A stretch of DNA of 36,994 nucleotides from Acidobacteriota bacterium (GCA_026708265.1 JAPOVI010000368.1:37126-74119), one strand, 5' to 3'; positions 8,026 to 16,106 are shown, numbered from the stretch's first letter. A program made the numbers and translations. Notes: generated by a model not told the origin, from the letters alone.

Positions 8026-10023
8026 TCAGCCGGATGCGGCGGCGGCGCGGGCCAGGCGGCGCGCCTCCTCGACGTACGAGCGGTACGCGGTCCGTACGTT
8101 GGAGAGGAAGCGGGCGAGGCGGTCCCGGTCGCCGATGTCCCCGAGCACCTCGGAGACCTTGAAGGGCCGCTTGATGACCACGGCGCAGACCGTCGAGTGG
8201 ATGCGGCGGTCGAAGTTGGCGACCGCGAGGGGCACGATCCACGGCTCGGGCTCCACGCTCGCGGCCAGTCGGAAGGCGCCCGGCTTGAACGGCCCGGGCG
8301 AGTCCTCCGTCCAGTAGCTCGTTCCTTCCGGGCTCAGGATCAGGTTCGTGCCGGACTTCAGATAGCCGCCCGCCGTCTCGAAGAACTCGTTGCGGCGGGT
8401 CCGGCGCTCCTCGGCCGTCTCCTCGATCCGGTCGGATTCGTGCGTATAGACGCTGAGGTGGCCCAGCCGGTCGTAGTACTCCTGGTGGCCGTACTCCGTG
8501 CCCCGGCTCTTGCGGACGACGCGGATGCCGCTGTCGCCGTAGCGGCGGTCGAGGATCATCGCGCTCACGAAATGGGAGTCGAGCGTGAGCTGGAAGTTGT
8601 TGGGGAGCGTGTTGTGCTCGTGGTTCTTGAGGTGATTGAAGATGAAGATGTGTCCAGCCGTGTCCGGCAGGTTCCGCTCCCCTTCCACCACGTGACGGAT
8701 GCGGCGGAACGCGTCCTGGAAGCCGCGCGCGCACAGCTTCCGGACGTCGGCGGCGGGCATCTGCGGCGGGGCCGTGACCACCGCGTGGTAGACGCGCCGG
8801 AGGGCCTCGAAGAAGTCGTGCTCCCGCTTCACCTCGCCCAGCATGTCCTCGCACGTTTCCGCCAATCCGCGCTCGAGCGCGTCGGCGCTGGTCTTCATCT
8901 GCCCGAGAACCGTGAAGGCATCTCCGACCGTCAGCGGATGCTGCAGGAGATGCGGCAGGACGTGCAGCGGCGAATGGACGCTGAGCTGCGTGCAGCTCTG
9001 CTCCAGCAGGTTGGAGATGGCGAGCTTCTCCTTCTCGAAACGGCGCGAGATGAAGAGCGCCCGCGCGGCGCGCAGGTGCGTGGAGCCGAGCCACAGCAGC
9101 CGGCGCACCATGGCCAGGGCCAGGGCCGGGTCGCCCCCGACCGGTCCCGCCGCCGGAGGGGTGATCCGGTACACCGTGCAGTCGCGAACGGCCACGACGG
9201 AGGCCGGCTGGCGCTCGACGCCGGGCAGCCCGGCCAGGGCCACGACGGCGCCCGGGTCGGAGAGGACGCGCAGTGCGAACGCCCGGCGCGCGGACGAGGG
9301 CCGGTAGTTGAGCGCGACCCGGCCCGTCGCGAGCACCCACAGGCCCGGCGCAGCGTCACCCTGCTCGACGATCGGCTCGCCGCGGCAGAAGTAGCGGCTC
9401 TCGACGGTCTCGCCGAGGGCGCGCAGCCGCGGCTCCTCGAAGACCTCGAAGAAGGCGGAGCGGCGCAGCAGATCCATGACGGGCGGAGGGGCGCGGTTGT
9501 AGGTCTCCTCCTCTCCCTCGTCCTTGAGCGCGTGGGCGAAGTTCACCGGCACCCGCGAGTACGTGGTCAGGCGCGAGCGCATCCACGCGAGACGGGCGAA
9601 GCACTGCTCCACGATGGGCCGCAGCAGGGTGAGGCCCAGCTCGGGCTCGTCCGCGAGGAGGGCGGACAGCGCGGCGTGGTCGAAGCGCAGCGTGCGGCAG
9701 GGGCTGGCGCAGACGACGCTCGTGGCGTAGCGCCGGGGCACGCCGAAGCCGGACCAGCCGACGGCCGACCAGGGGCTCTCGCGGTGGCCCACGTCGAGGT
9801 CCTCGTTCCCCTCCTCGATCCGGATCCGGAACCGGAGCGCGCCGTCCGCCACGAAGAACAGGTGGGCTGCATGCGCGAACTGGCGGGTGATCAACTGCTC
9901 GGCCTCGAAGTCCTGCTCCTCTGCCAGGATCGCCAGGCGCTCCCACGCCGGGCGTCGGTCCGTCTCCGCCGCGGCGGCTGGCGCCGCCAGGTGGGCGATA
10001 AACTCTTCACGAATGTCGTCCAT
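8026..10023 (-). CDS. cyclic-nucleotide-binding domain(s) fused to a PlsC-like acyltransferase
   Basis: This 665-residue protein has two parts. The N-terminal ~300 residues contain one poor (about 35-150) and one clearer (about 184-290) cNMP-binding-type beta-roll. The second shows SAFFEVFEEPRLRALG, then EPIVEQGDAAPGLWVLATGRVAL, as in CRP-like domains. A helical region (300-455) leads to a glycerolipid acyltransferase-like domain: IFIFNH near 461, LDSHFVSAMIL, VVRKSRGTEYG, LSPEGTSYW near 566 and WIVPLAV. The catalytic HX4D motif looks altered (NHLKNHEHN, with the expected Asp only later in LDSHF), while the downstream PEGT motif is intact. The protein probably acylates a lipid or other acceptor under nucleotide or allosteric control. 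ATG 10023 is chosen because the frame upstream runs into repeat DNA. Confidence 0.82.
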   Translation of the reverse strand: MDDIREEFIAHLAAPAAAAETDRRPAWERLAILAEEQDFEAEQLITRQFAHAAHLFFVADGALRFRIRIEEGNEDLDVGHRESPWSAVGWSGFGVPRRYATSVVCASPCRTLRFDHAALSALLADEPELGLTLLRPIVEQCFARLAWMRSRLTTYSRVPVNFAHALKDEGEEETYNRAPPPVMDLLRRSAFFEVFEEPRLRALGETVESRYFCRGEPIVEQGDAAPGLWVLATGRVALNYRPSSARRAFALRVLSDPGAVVALAGLPGVERQPASVVAVRDCTVYRITPPAAGPVGGDPALALAMVRRLLWLGSTHLRAARALFISRRFEKEKLAISNLLEQSCTQLSVHSPLHVLPHLLQHPLTVGDAFTVLGQMKTSADALERGLAETCEDMLGEVKREHDFFEALRRVYHAVVTAPPQMPAADVRKLCARGFQDAFRRIRHVVEGERNLPDTAGHIFIFNHLKNHEHNTLPNNFQLTLDSHFVSAMILDRRYGDSGIRVVRKSRGTEYGHQEYYDRLGHLSVYTHESDRIEETAEERRTRRNEFFETAGGYLKSGTNLILSPEGTSYWTEDSPGPFKPGAFRLAASVEPEPWIVPLAVANFDRRIHSTVCAVVIKRPFKVSEVLGDIGDRDRLARFLSNVRTAYRSYVEEARRLARAAAASG

Positions 10024-10033
10024 CGACGTCGTT

Positions 10034-10116
10034 GACTCCAGCCCGCCACTCGTCGCCGCAAGGCTCCGCGCGGTGCCGAGCCAGCCCTCCGGGAATCCGC
10101 GCCGTTGCACGGCTCA
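10034..10116. repeat. imperfect ~82-bp repeat, copy A
   Basis: This is the first of two tandem units between the divergent acyltransferase and esterase genes. It shares CGTCGCC, GGCTCCG, GGTGCC and TCCGCGCCGTT with copy B in the same order and spacing, and both begin with GACTC. Period is 83 bases. It is more degenerate than copy B. Confidence 0.65.
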
Positions 10117-10197
10117 GACTCGCCCGCCCCTCGTCGCCTGACGGCTCCGCCTGGTGCCCAGTCAACCCTACAGGAGTCCGCGCCGTTCCATGCCGCA
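10117..10197. repeat. imperfect ~82-bp repeat, copy B, with near-palindromic right end
   Basis: This second tandem unit contains CGTCGCCTGACGGCTCCG (10132-10149), GCCCAG, CCTACAG and AGTCCGC. Its right end, extended to 10203, forms a near-perfect inverted repeat: AGGAGTCCGC at 10172 with GCAGACTCCT ending at 10203. The candidate ATG of the esterase (10190) lies inside this structure. A third copy is at 16107-16189. Confidence 0.7.
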
Positions 10198-11173
10198 GAC
10201 TCCTCGCGCAGTTCGGGCGGCGCGCCCCCCGCTGACCCGGCCGCGAGACTTCTTCCCGTTCTGGTCGGACACGCTGGAGGTCCTCGCGCGCACGCCGTCC
10301 GATCCGCGCCTCGGCGTCGCGGTGACCTCGCCGGAGGGGGCGCGGATCACTCCCGTTCGCTTCCGCTCGCTCCACGGCCGCTCCATCCAGGGCTTCCTGA
10401 TCACGCCCGCCGAAAGCCAGCCGGGGGCGGTTCCCGCCGCCCGGCGCCCCCTGGTCGTGAGCACGCACGGGTACAACAGCCAGTCGAATCCCGTCCTCGA
10501 TGCCCGGCACACCGCCGCCTCGGGCGCCGACCTGTTCTGCTTCGACGTCCGGGGGTTCGGCCTGTCGCGCCCGGACGGTCCGACGCATCCTGGCGGGTGG
10601 GTGCTGACCGGGCTGGCGGACCCGGAAACGTCAATCCTCCGGGGCGCCGTCTGCGATTTCGTGCGGGCGGCGGAGGTCGCGGTCGAGCTCGAGGCCGGCC
10701 GCGGGGGCGTCGCCTTTCACGGCCGCAGCTTTGGCGGCGCCCTCGCCCTGATGGCCCGGGCCGTGTCGCGGCGCGCCGCCTTCGTGGCCGCGGCCGTGCC
10801 GACGCTCGGGTGGACCGAGGGAAGGCTCCGGCTGGCCAGGGCGGGCTCCACCCGGGAGATCAGCGACCACCTCGCGCTGCACCCCGCGGACCGGGCGGCG
10901 TTCCTCCGCAGCCTCGCCTTTTTCGACACGATGCACTTCGCCGACCGGGTGGGCTGCCCCGCCCTGGTCGGCGTCGGTGCGTTCGACGAGGTGGTGCCCC
11001 CGGCGACGGTCTACGCCATCATCAATCACATGTCGCCGCGGCCCGAGGTCCTGGAGCTTCCCGTGAGCCACACGGACCGCATGGACGAGCGGCGCTGGGT
11101 GGAGTTCGACCGTCGCTGGACTCAGGAGGTCTCTCGCATGGCTGGCTCGGCGAACGAGGCTCGGCGGCGGTGA
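10190..11173 (+). CDS. AXE1/cephalosporin-C deacetylase-like esterase
   Basis: This 327-residue alpha/beta hydrolase resembles the acetyl xylan esterase/cephalosporin-C deacetylase family. The opening RPRDFFPFWSDTLE, the HGYNSQSN oxyanion-loop region, the nucleophile elbow FHGRSFGG, the acid in GVGAFDEVVPP and a His in LPVSHTDRM are all present in family order. It would deacetylate carbohydrate esters or related small esters. There is no signal peptide, so it is probably cytosolic. The start is uncertain: ATG 10190 lies within a repeat and its AGGAG is 13 bases away, and GTG 10154 is an in-frame alternative also within repeat DNA. The gene ends 5 bases from the end of the opposing small gene. 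Confidence 0.82.
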   Translation: MPQTPRAVRAARPPLTRPRDFFPFWSDTLEVLARTPSDPRLGVAVTSPEGARITPVRFRSLHGRSIQGFLITPAESQPGAVPAARRPLVVSTHGYNSQSNPVLDARHTAASGADLFCFDVRGFGLSRPDGPTHPGGWVLTGLADPETSILRGAVCDFVRAAEVAVELEAGRGGVAFHGRSFGGALALMARAVSRRAAFVAAAVPTLGWTEGRLRLARAGSTREISDHLALHPADRAAFLRSLAFFDTMHFADRVGCPALVGVGAFDEVVPPATVYAIINHMSPRPEVLELPVSHTDRMDERRWVEFDRRWTQEVSRMAGSANEARRR

Positions 11174-11178
11174 TACGT

Positions 11179-11316
11179 CTATTCGCCACGCTCCGGCGCC
11201 GGCAGGACCACGCGCTCCAGGGTCAGGAGTCGCTGGTCGACCTTGCCGAAGGCGATCTCCACGCCGCGCAGGCGGTCGTCGAACCCGTCCGGACGGATCT
11301 CGATACGGTCGAGCAC
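11179..11316 (-). CDS. small coiled-coil-like protein (45 aa)
   Basis: This short minus-strand frame has almost exclusively G or C third positions and the residue pattern of a helical or coiled-coil protein (LDRIEIRPD, LRGVEIAFGKVDQRLLTLE). It starts with GTG 22 bases after the NHL fusion gene stops and ends with TAG 5 bases from the opposing esterase stop, which is the spacing of a real gene end. The frame stays open upstream (PGEWGARSDH) and no ribosome-binding site is obvious at the GTG. It could also be the former C-terminus of the upstream protein after a frameshift at the alanine tract. The heptad-like LxxVExxxxxVDxRLLxLE pattern resembles small holin-associated or adaptor coiled-coil proteins, without a firm family match. 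Confidence 0.5.
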   Translation of the reverse strand: MLDRIEIRPDGFDDRLRGVEIAFGKVDQRLLTLERVVLPAPERGE

Positions 11317-11338
11317 GTGATCGCTGCGCGCGCCCCAC

Positions 11339-13411
11339 TCACCGGGCGGCGGCGGCGGCGGCCTCCTCCGCGCGGGCGCCGCTCAGGATGTTGAGCATGC
11401 CGTAGTTGCCCTCGTGGCAGGCGTACTCCCAGAGCTGCCCCGCCGTCACGCCGCGCGAGGCGTGGTCGGTCGTCATCGGGGCGGCGGCCGTCCAGGGCTG
11501 CGTGAACGCGAGCGGGTCCTCGAGGGTGAATGTGTAGTCGATGGTCTCGGGGCCGACGCGCGTGAAGCGCTCGACGAGGCGCAGGCTCGGGCGCGACGCT
11601 CGCCACGGCGCGCTCCAGTAGGCCTTCGGGCGCTCGGCGAAGTTGATCGTCTCGACGACCAGCGTGTCGCCCTCCCAGTGTCCCCGCGCCTCGCCGGTCC
11701 ACTGCGGGATCCCGGTTCGGGCGCGCCCGTCGAGCGGGATGACGCGAAGCTCGTGGTACATCTCGTGCAGCATCACGACCTCGCCCGGCGACTGGAAGAT
11801 GTGCATGTTCATGTTGTACGGCTGCAGCGGCACCATGTTCGGCAGGCCGTCCGTGATGCAGCGCTCGCCGGTGTCCAGATCGGTGTACGACTCGAACGGC
11901 CCGACGCCGTAGCGCGCCCGCTCCCGGTCGCTCGCGACCCTGGCGTGCGGGAGCCACGGGATCCGCCCGTCGGGCGGATCGACGATCAGTGCCGTGCGGC
12001 GGTCGCCGACGATGCGCGTCCCGGCGTCCATCCAGACCTGGTTGTAGCCGCCGACGCTCCCCGGCGCCGACCTGCCGTCGGACGCCGCGCGTCGGGCGGC
12101 GGACTCCGCCTCGATCGCCGCGGCCTCCTCGTCGGTCAGCGTCGAGCGCTCCGCCTGCCGCTCGGGGCGCTCGAGCGGGGTGAGGGTCGCCGACGTCCAG
12201 AGCCCCTGCAGGTCGGGCTCCCCCCAGGCGGTGCGCGGCGCCGTCCCACCGCTGGCCGCGTCGCCGCCCGCAGCGCCGTCGGCCGCCGAGCCGCCGCGGG
12301 CTTCTTCCGGCGGCGCGAAGCCGGTGAGCGTGAACTTCTGGACCCGCCGCCCGCGCTGGGCCTCCGCGGTGTAGAGGTTGCCCTCGCTGTCGCTGGCGAT
12401 GTGGTGCAGGGCCTGGAACTCTCCCGGCGCCGCGCCGTTCCGTCCAAAGGAATCGAGGGTCTCGAGCGTCTGACGGTCGAGCACGTGGATGTGCGAGTTC
12501 CCCTGGTCGGCGACGTAGACGAACCGCTGCTCGGGGTCGGGCGAGAAGGCGAGGCCGGCCACGGTCAGCGCGCTCTCCGCGCCCCGGTTGACGAAGGCCT
12601 GCCGCACGAAGGTGCCGTCGGCGTCGAAGATCTGGATGCGGCTGTTGTTGCGGTCGGCGACGTAGACGAGCCCGTCGCTCGACACCTCGATGCCGTGCAC
12701 GATGCCGAACTGCGGCGGCCCGTCCTCCGAGTCGGCCTCGCCGGCCGGCGCCTGCCCCGCCGGGGGCGGATCGAGCGGCGTGTTGCCGAAGGCGCCCCAC
12801 ATCCGCCTGAACTCGCCGGTCTCGGCGTCCAGGACGATCACGCGCCGGTTGCCGTAGCCGTCGGCCACGAAGACCTCGCCGGTGGCCTCGTGGACGAAGG
12901 ACTCGGCGGGGCGGCGGAGGTTGGTCGTGTCGTCGTTGCCGGTGCTCGCGCCGCGGCGACCGATCTGCAGCGCCACCGTGCCGTCGCCCCCGAGCTTCAG
13001 CAGCATGTCGTCCGACGGATCGCCTCCGCTGTTGCCACCGACCCAGACATGGCCGCTCGCATCGACGTGGATGCCGTGCTCGTTGCCGGGCCAGGCGCGA
13101 TCGTCGGTGGCCCCGCCCCAGGCCCGCACGACGGAACCGTTCGGGCCGAGCTCGATGACCGGCGGCGCTGCGTTGGCCCGCTCCTCCTCGGCGACGGTCC
13201 GCGGCCGGTGCAGCACCCAGACGTGGTCGCGCGAGTCGACCACGACCGACGCCACCTGCCCCAGGACCCACCCGTCGGGCAGCCGGGGCCACGACGCATC
13301 GACCTCGAACTTCGGCACGCCGTCCTGCGCCGAGGCCGGCACCGGCGGGAGGACGAGCACGGCGAGGGCAGCTGCAGCCACGATGCGGCCGACGTCAGCG
13401 GATCGAGTCAT
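11339..13411 (-). CDS. PAL-like NHL beta-propeller fused to an acidobacterial secreted domain
   Basis: This 690-residue exported protein has a signal peptide (IVAAAALAVLVLPPVPASA). Residues ~27-365 form a six-bladed NHL propeller. Its sequence follows peptidyl-alpha-hydroxyglycine alpha-amidating lyase (PAL): NEHGIHVDASGHVWVG, VHGIEVSSDGLVYVADRN then SRIQIF, and LHHIASDSEGNLYTAE place three His at equivalent blade starts, as the PAL zinc ligands do. A Gly/Ala-rich linker (about 366-392) leads to a ~295-residue C-terminal domain (PDLQGLWTSATLTPLERP, GHWEGDTLVVETINF, EYACHEGNYGM) that is common as a stand-alone secreted protein in Acidobacteria and has no known activity. ATG 13411 follows GGAGGAGG. 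It is the last large gene of the minus-strand cluster. Confidence 0.85.
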   Translation of the reverse strand: MTRSADVGRIVAAAALAVLVLPPVPASAQDGVPKFEVDASWPRLPDGWVLGQVASVVVDSRDHVWVLHRPRTVAEEERANAAPPVIELGPNGSVVRAWGGATDDRAWPGNEHGIHVDASGHVWVGGNSGGDPSDDMLLKLGGDGTVALQIGRRGASTGNDDTTNLRRPAESFVHEATGEVFVADGYGNRRVIVLDAETGEFRRMWGAFGNTPLDPPPAGQAPAGEADSEDGPPQFGIVHGIEVSSDGLVYVADRNNSRIQIFDADGTFVRQAFVNRGAESALTVAGLAFSPDPEQRFVYVADQGNSHIHVLDRQTLETLDSFGRNGAAPGEFQALHHIASDSEGNLYTAEAQRGRRVQKFTLTGFAPPEEARGGSAADGAAGGDAASGGTAPRTAWGEPDLQGLWTSATLTPLERPERQAERSTLTDEEAAAIEAESAARRAASDGRSAPGSVGGYNQVWMDAGTRIVGDRRTALIVDPPDGRIPWLPHARVASDRERARYGVGPFESYTDLDTGERCITDGLPNMVPLQPYNMNMHIFQSPGEVVMLHEMYHELRVIPLDGRARTGIPQWTGEARGHWEGDTLVVETINFAERPKAYWSAPWRASRPSLRLVERFTRVGPETIDYTFTLEDPLAFTQPWTAAAPMTTDHASRGVTAGQLWEYACHEGNYGMLNILSGARAEEAAAAAAR

Positions 13412-13486
13412 GGGACACCTCCTCCGCGACCCGGCGCCGGTCGTACCTGCGCACCGGGCGGGGCTCCGCCACCGGACGCGGAGAAA

Positions 13487-13912
13487 TCAAGGGTCGAAGG
13501 GGATCGCGGCCAGCACGGCGGGGTCGTGCGGGAGCTCCGTCTCGCCCGCCGGAACCCGGTTGCCCTGCAGGATGTAGGCGACGATGCCCGCCGTCTCCTC
13601 CGGCGAGAGCGTCCCCGGGGCGTCCTGCGGCATCGTCTCGATGATCATGCCGAACAGATCGCCGAGCGGGCGCCCGCGCCAGTTGGAGCGGAACGTGTGG
13701 TCGCCGAGCAACGCCGCCATCTCGGGGACGAAGGCCCGGATCGGACCATGGCACGAGACGCACTGCTCCTCGTAGAGGCCACCGCCCCGTGCGGCCTGCT
13801 CGACCGTGTAGGCAGCGGGCGCGCTCGGCGCCGCCGCCTGCTGCGCCGGCGCGGCGCCCCCCGTCCCGAGCAGAACGAGGGCCGCCGCACCGAACGAACG
13901 AAGAGGAGCCAC
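13487..13912 (-). CDS. small c-type cytochrome
   Basis: This 141-residue secreted class I cytochrome c has a signal peptide (AAALVLLGTGGAAPAQQ) and the haem-binding motif CVSCH in YEEQCVSCHGP. A Met-containing segment, METMP-like IIETMPQDAPGTLS, supplies the likely axial ligand before the closing helix AGIVAYIL. It would carry electrons in the periplasm. It starts with GTG 11 bases after the YVTN propeller gene, with AGGAG just upstream, and is followed by the PAL-like fusion after 75 bases. The neighbours suggest it accepts electrons from one of the propeller or oxidase-like proteins of this cluster. Confidence 0.88.
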   Translation of the reverse strand: MAPLRSFGAAALVLLGTGGAAPAQQAAAPSAPAAYTVEQAARGGGLYEEQCVSCHGPIRAFVPEMAALLGDHTFRSNWRGRPLGDLFGMIIETMPQDAPGTLSPEETAGIVAYILQGNRVPAGETELPHDPAVLAAIPFDP

Positions 13913-13923
13913 CCGCGCCGCTC

Positions 13924-14946
13924 CTACTGACCGACGATCAGCGTGGCGTTGCGCTTCGGCACCTGGCCGCCGGTCGGGATCGAGGCGACCACTTCCACCT
14001 TGGCCACGTCGATCACCGAGACGCGGTTCTCGCCCGAGATCGAGATGTAGGCGTACCTGCTGTCCGGGGTGATCGTGACCCAGTTCGGCGAGTGCCCGAC
14101 GCGGACGCCGCCCACCAGCTCCATGTCCGGCAGCCGGTAGACGTAGACGCTGCTGTTCAGGCTGCTGTTGGCGACGAGGTACTGGTTGTCGGGGGTGACG
14201 CCGAGGCCGTGCGCGGTATTGCCGCCGTGGCCGGGCGTCCGCTCGTCGGCCGGCAGCTCGGGGTACTCGATCCGCCGGATCTCCTTGCGGGTCTCGAAGT
14301 CGACCATCGTGAAGCCGTTGAAGTTCGAGAGTTGCGCGTAGATGCGCCGCGTGGAGCCGTCGTCGTTACGGTCGAAGGCCATCGGCCGGATGCCGCGGTC
14401 GAAGTAGGTCGTCCAGACCGGGCGGTCCGTGGCGGTGTCGACGACGGTGAGGTTGGTGGCGCCGATCATCCCGGCCACGGCATGCTTGCCGTCGGGCGTC
14501 ACGTAGGTGTTGTGGACCCCGCCGTGGACGGAGATGGTGGCCGTGATCTCGCCCGCCTCCGTGTCGTAGACGTCCAGCGCGCCGGGCGACTGGGCGATGG
14601 CGGTGTAGACCTTCTTGCCGTCCGGGGTGATCGCGATGTTGTTCGGCCGCCCGCTCAGCGGAACCTTCTTGACCACCTTCAACATGCCGACGTCGACGAC
14701 GTCGATGGTGTCGTCCGACTCGTTCGCGACGTAGAGCCACTTCCCGTCGGGCGACGGCGCGGCTCCGTGCGCGCGCTCGATGCCGTCGATGACACCTACG
14801 ACCTCGTTGGTCGTCGGATCGATGATATGGACGTTGTCGCCGGCGCTGTTCGTCTGCACGATGCGGACCGTCTGCGCGTCCGCGAACGCCGGGACGAGCA
14901 GCAGCAATGCCGCCGCCATCGCGAATGCTCGCTGTCTCGGTGCCAT
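13924..14946 (-). CDS. secreted YVTN-family beta-propeller protein
   Basis: This 340-residue protein has a signal peptide (AFAMAAALLLLVPAFADA) and a seven-bladed YVTN/lactonase-like propeller. Repeats of the form VxVIDxxTxxVVxxIxxG and ITPDGKKVYxA recur at ~42-residue spacing (IDPTTNEVVGVIDG, VVDVGMLKVVKKV, YDTEAGEITATI, ISVIDVAKVEVVASI). There are no catalytic or haem motifs. Proteins of this type accompany quinoprotein dehydrogenases and cytochromes and may bind or organise them. ATG 14946 is preferred over an upstream in-frame start at 14973, since it begins the signal peptide and has AGGAG ten bases before it. It sits between two small cytochrome c genes. Confidence 0.88.
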   Translation of the reverse strand: MAPRQRAFAMAAALLLLVPAFADAQTVRIVQTNSAGDNVHIIDPTTNEVVGVIDGIERAHGAAPSPDGKWLYVANESDDTIDVVDVGMLKVVKKVPLSGRPNNIAITPDGKKVYTAIAQSPGALDVYDTEAGEITATISVHGGVHNTYVTPDGKHAVAGMIGATNLTVVDTATDRPVWTTYFDRGIRPMAFDRNDDGSTRRIYAQLSNFNGFTMVDFETRKEIRRIEYPELPADERTPGHGGNTAHGLGVTPDNQYLVANSSLNSSVYVYRLPDMELVGGVRVGHSPNWVTITPDSRYAYISISGENRVSVIDVAKVEVVASIPTGGQVPKRNATLIVGQ

Positions 14947-15021
14947 CCTTGCACGCTCCTCTTGTCTTGCCACTCCCGTGGCCCGGTCACTCCGTGCGGC
15001 TGCTCACTTCCCGTGGCCCGC

Positions 15022-15423
15022 TCAGTCCGAGGTCTCGCCGCGCACCCACGCCGCGAGCGTCTGGAACCACGGGTCCTCCTGCGACCTGAACTGGCGGCCG
15101 CCGTTGTGGAACTCGTCGCCGCCCGCCTCCGGCTCGAGGGGATGCACCAGCAGCCGGCTGGCCAGCGGGTCGCCGGGGACCACGAGCCGCGAGACCGCCT
15201 CGAAGTTGGCGCGGGACTGCTCCTCGTTCCAGGTCTCGGCGCCCGGGGCGAGCTCCTCCAGGAACCCCACCCGTCCGCCCTCCGCGTGGCAGACCACGCA
15301 GCGGGTGAAGCCGGCCCGCCTCTCCTGGAAGATCGGCTGGACCTTGTCCCGATAGAACTCGTAGTCGAGCTCCACCGCCGGCTGCGCCAGCCACGCGGCC
15401 AGAAATGCGAGAGCGATGGTCAT
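15022..15423 (-). CDS. small secreted c-type cytochrome
   Basis: This 133-residue protein has a short signal peptide (MTIALAFLAAWLAQPA), the segment FYRDKVQPIFQERRAGFTRCVVCH with haem motif CVVCH near residue 42, and a C-terminal FQTLAAWVRG helix. The arrangement DKVQPIF...C..CH...SRLLVHPL resembles the Planctomycete-type cytochrome c domain, in which the haem is followed by a short loop and a Leu-rich strand. There is no obvious Met after the haem, so axial ligation may use a His such as that in HPLEPEAGG or HNGGRQF. GGAGGAG lies before the ATG. Electron transfer in the periplasm is expected. Confidence 0.83.
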   Translation of the reverse strand: MTIALAFLAAWLAQPAVELDYEFYRDKVQPIFQERRAGFTRCVVCHAEGGRVGFLEELAPGAETWNEEQSRANFEAVSRLVVPGDPLASRLLVHPLEPEAGGDEFHNGGRQFRSQEDPWFQTLAAWVRGETSD

Positions 15424-15476
15424 GATCGAGGGCTCCTCCCCGGATGCGGAACTGTCGTGCGTCTTGGCGGACCCGA

Positions 15477-16070
15477 TCAGGCGGCGCTCGCCATAACGAT
15501 GAGCATGCCGACGGGCTCCGGCCCCTCGTTCCGCCAGGAATGATCGGTACCCCGCTCGACCAGCAGATCGCCAGGCTGCAGCCGGACCTCGCCGTCGTCC
15601 ACCAGGAACACCACCTCGCCGCTCAGGATGTAGATGTAGGCGACGCCGGGCGTCTTGTGGAACCCGATGCGGTTCGTCAGGTCCGGCTTCGGGTCGTCGT
15701 GCGGCGCCATCGACAGCACCCAGAACCGGGTGTCGCCGGTGGCGCGGCTGAAGTCCGACCGCTCCTCCCCCGCCGGCGCCGGGCCGAGCGGGGCGTCCGG
15801 CGTGGTCGTCCAGCCCTCGCCGGCGGCGACCACCTCGTCCGCGGCGATGTACGAGCGGCCCGCCGCGTTCTGTCCGGTCAGCACGCGCCGGACCTTCCCG
15901 CTCCGGACTGGCTCGGCCGGCCCGGACTTCGTCTCCTGCCCCGCTGCCGCGGCGGCCAGGGGACCGAAGAGCCCGGCGGTGAGCGCCGCGCCGCCGGCCA
16001 CGGAGCCCTGGAGCAGGGCGCGCCGCCCGATCAGCGCCTCGAGCTTCGCATCGTCAGTCTTGTTCCGCAC
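15477..16070 (-). CDS. exported cupin-domain protein (twin-arginine signal)
   Basis: This 197-residue protein starts with a Tat-type signal (IGRRALLQGSVAGGAALTAG) and ends in a cupin beta-barrel: GVAYIYILSGEVVFLVDDGEVRLQPGDLLVERGTDH in outline, with metal-ligand His residues in FHKTPG and GTDHSW. The first cupin motif deviates from the consensus GxxxxHxHxxxE, since only one His (FHK) and no clear Glu are visible. The metal site may therefore be incomplete. The Tat signal suggests folding with cofactor before export. It starts with GTG; GGAGGG is eight bases upstream. It lies between the NTF2-like gene and a cytochrome gene. Confidence 0.8.
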   Translation of the reverse strand: MRNKTDDAKLEALIGRRALLQGSVAGGAALTAGLFGPLAAAAAGQETKSGPAEPVRSGKVRRVLTGQNAAGRSYIAADEVVAAGEGWTTTPDAPLGPAPAGEERSDFSRATGDTRFWVLSMAPHDDPKPDLTNRIGFHKTPGVAYIYILSGEVVFLVDDGEVRLQPGDLLVERGTDHSWRNEGPEPVGMLIVMASAA

Positions 16071-16106
16071 GTGGCTTCCCTCCTGCCTCGGAGCGTTGCG
16101 CGCACT

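Noticed and set aside
2903..8317. Very long plus-strand open frame (about 1800 codons) across recD2 and the M3 peptidase
   Set aside because: It lies antisense to recD2 and out of frame with the peptidase. Its translation is dominated by Arg, Ala, Gly and Pro without any domain, a common artefact of high-GC codon use.
10034..10203. CRISPR array or tRNA-like structure
   Set aside because: Only two imperfect units with a period of 82-83 bases and no spacers, and no cloverleaf can be drawn. It fits a dispersed repeat better.
11339..11380. Phase-variable GGC repeat at the end of the NHL fusion gene
   Set aside because: The repeat unit is a triplet, so changes in copy number would not shift the reading frame.
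11223..13292. Second minus-strand frame shadowing the NHL fusion gene
   Set aside because: Only low-complexity Arg/Gly/Ala sequence; the 690-residue frame has the blade and orphan-domain motifs.
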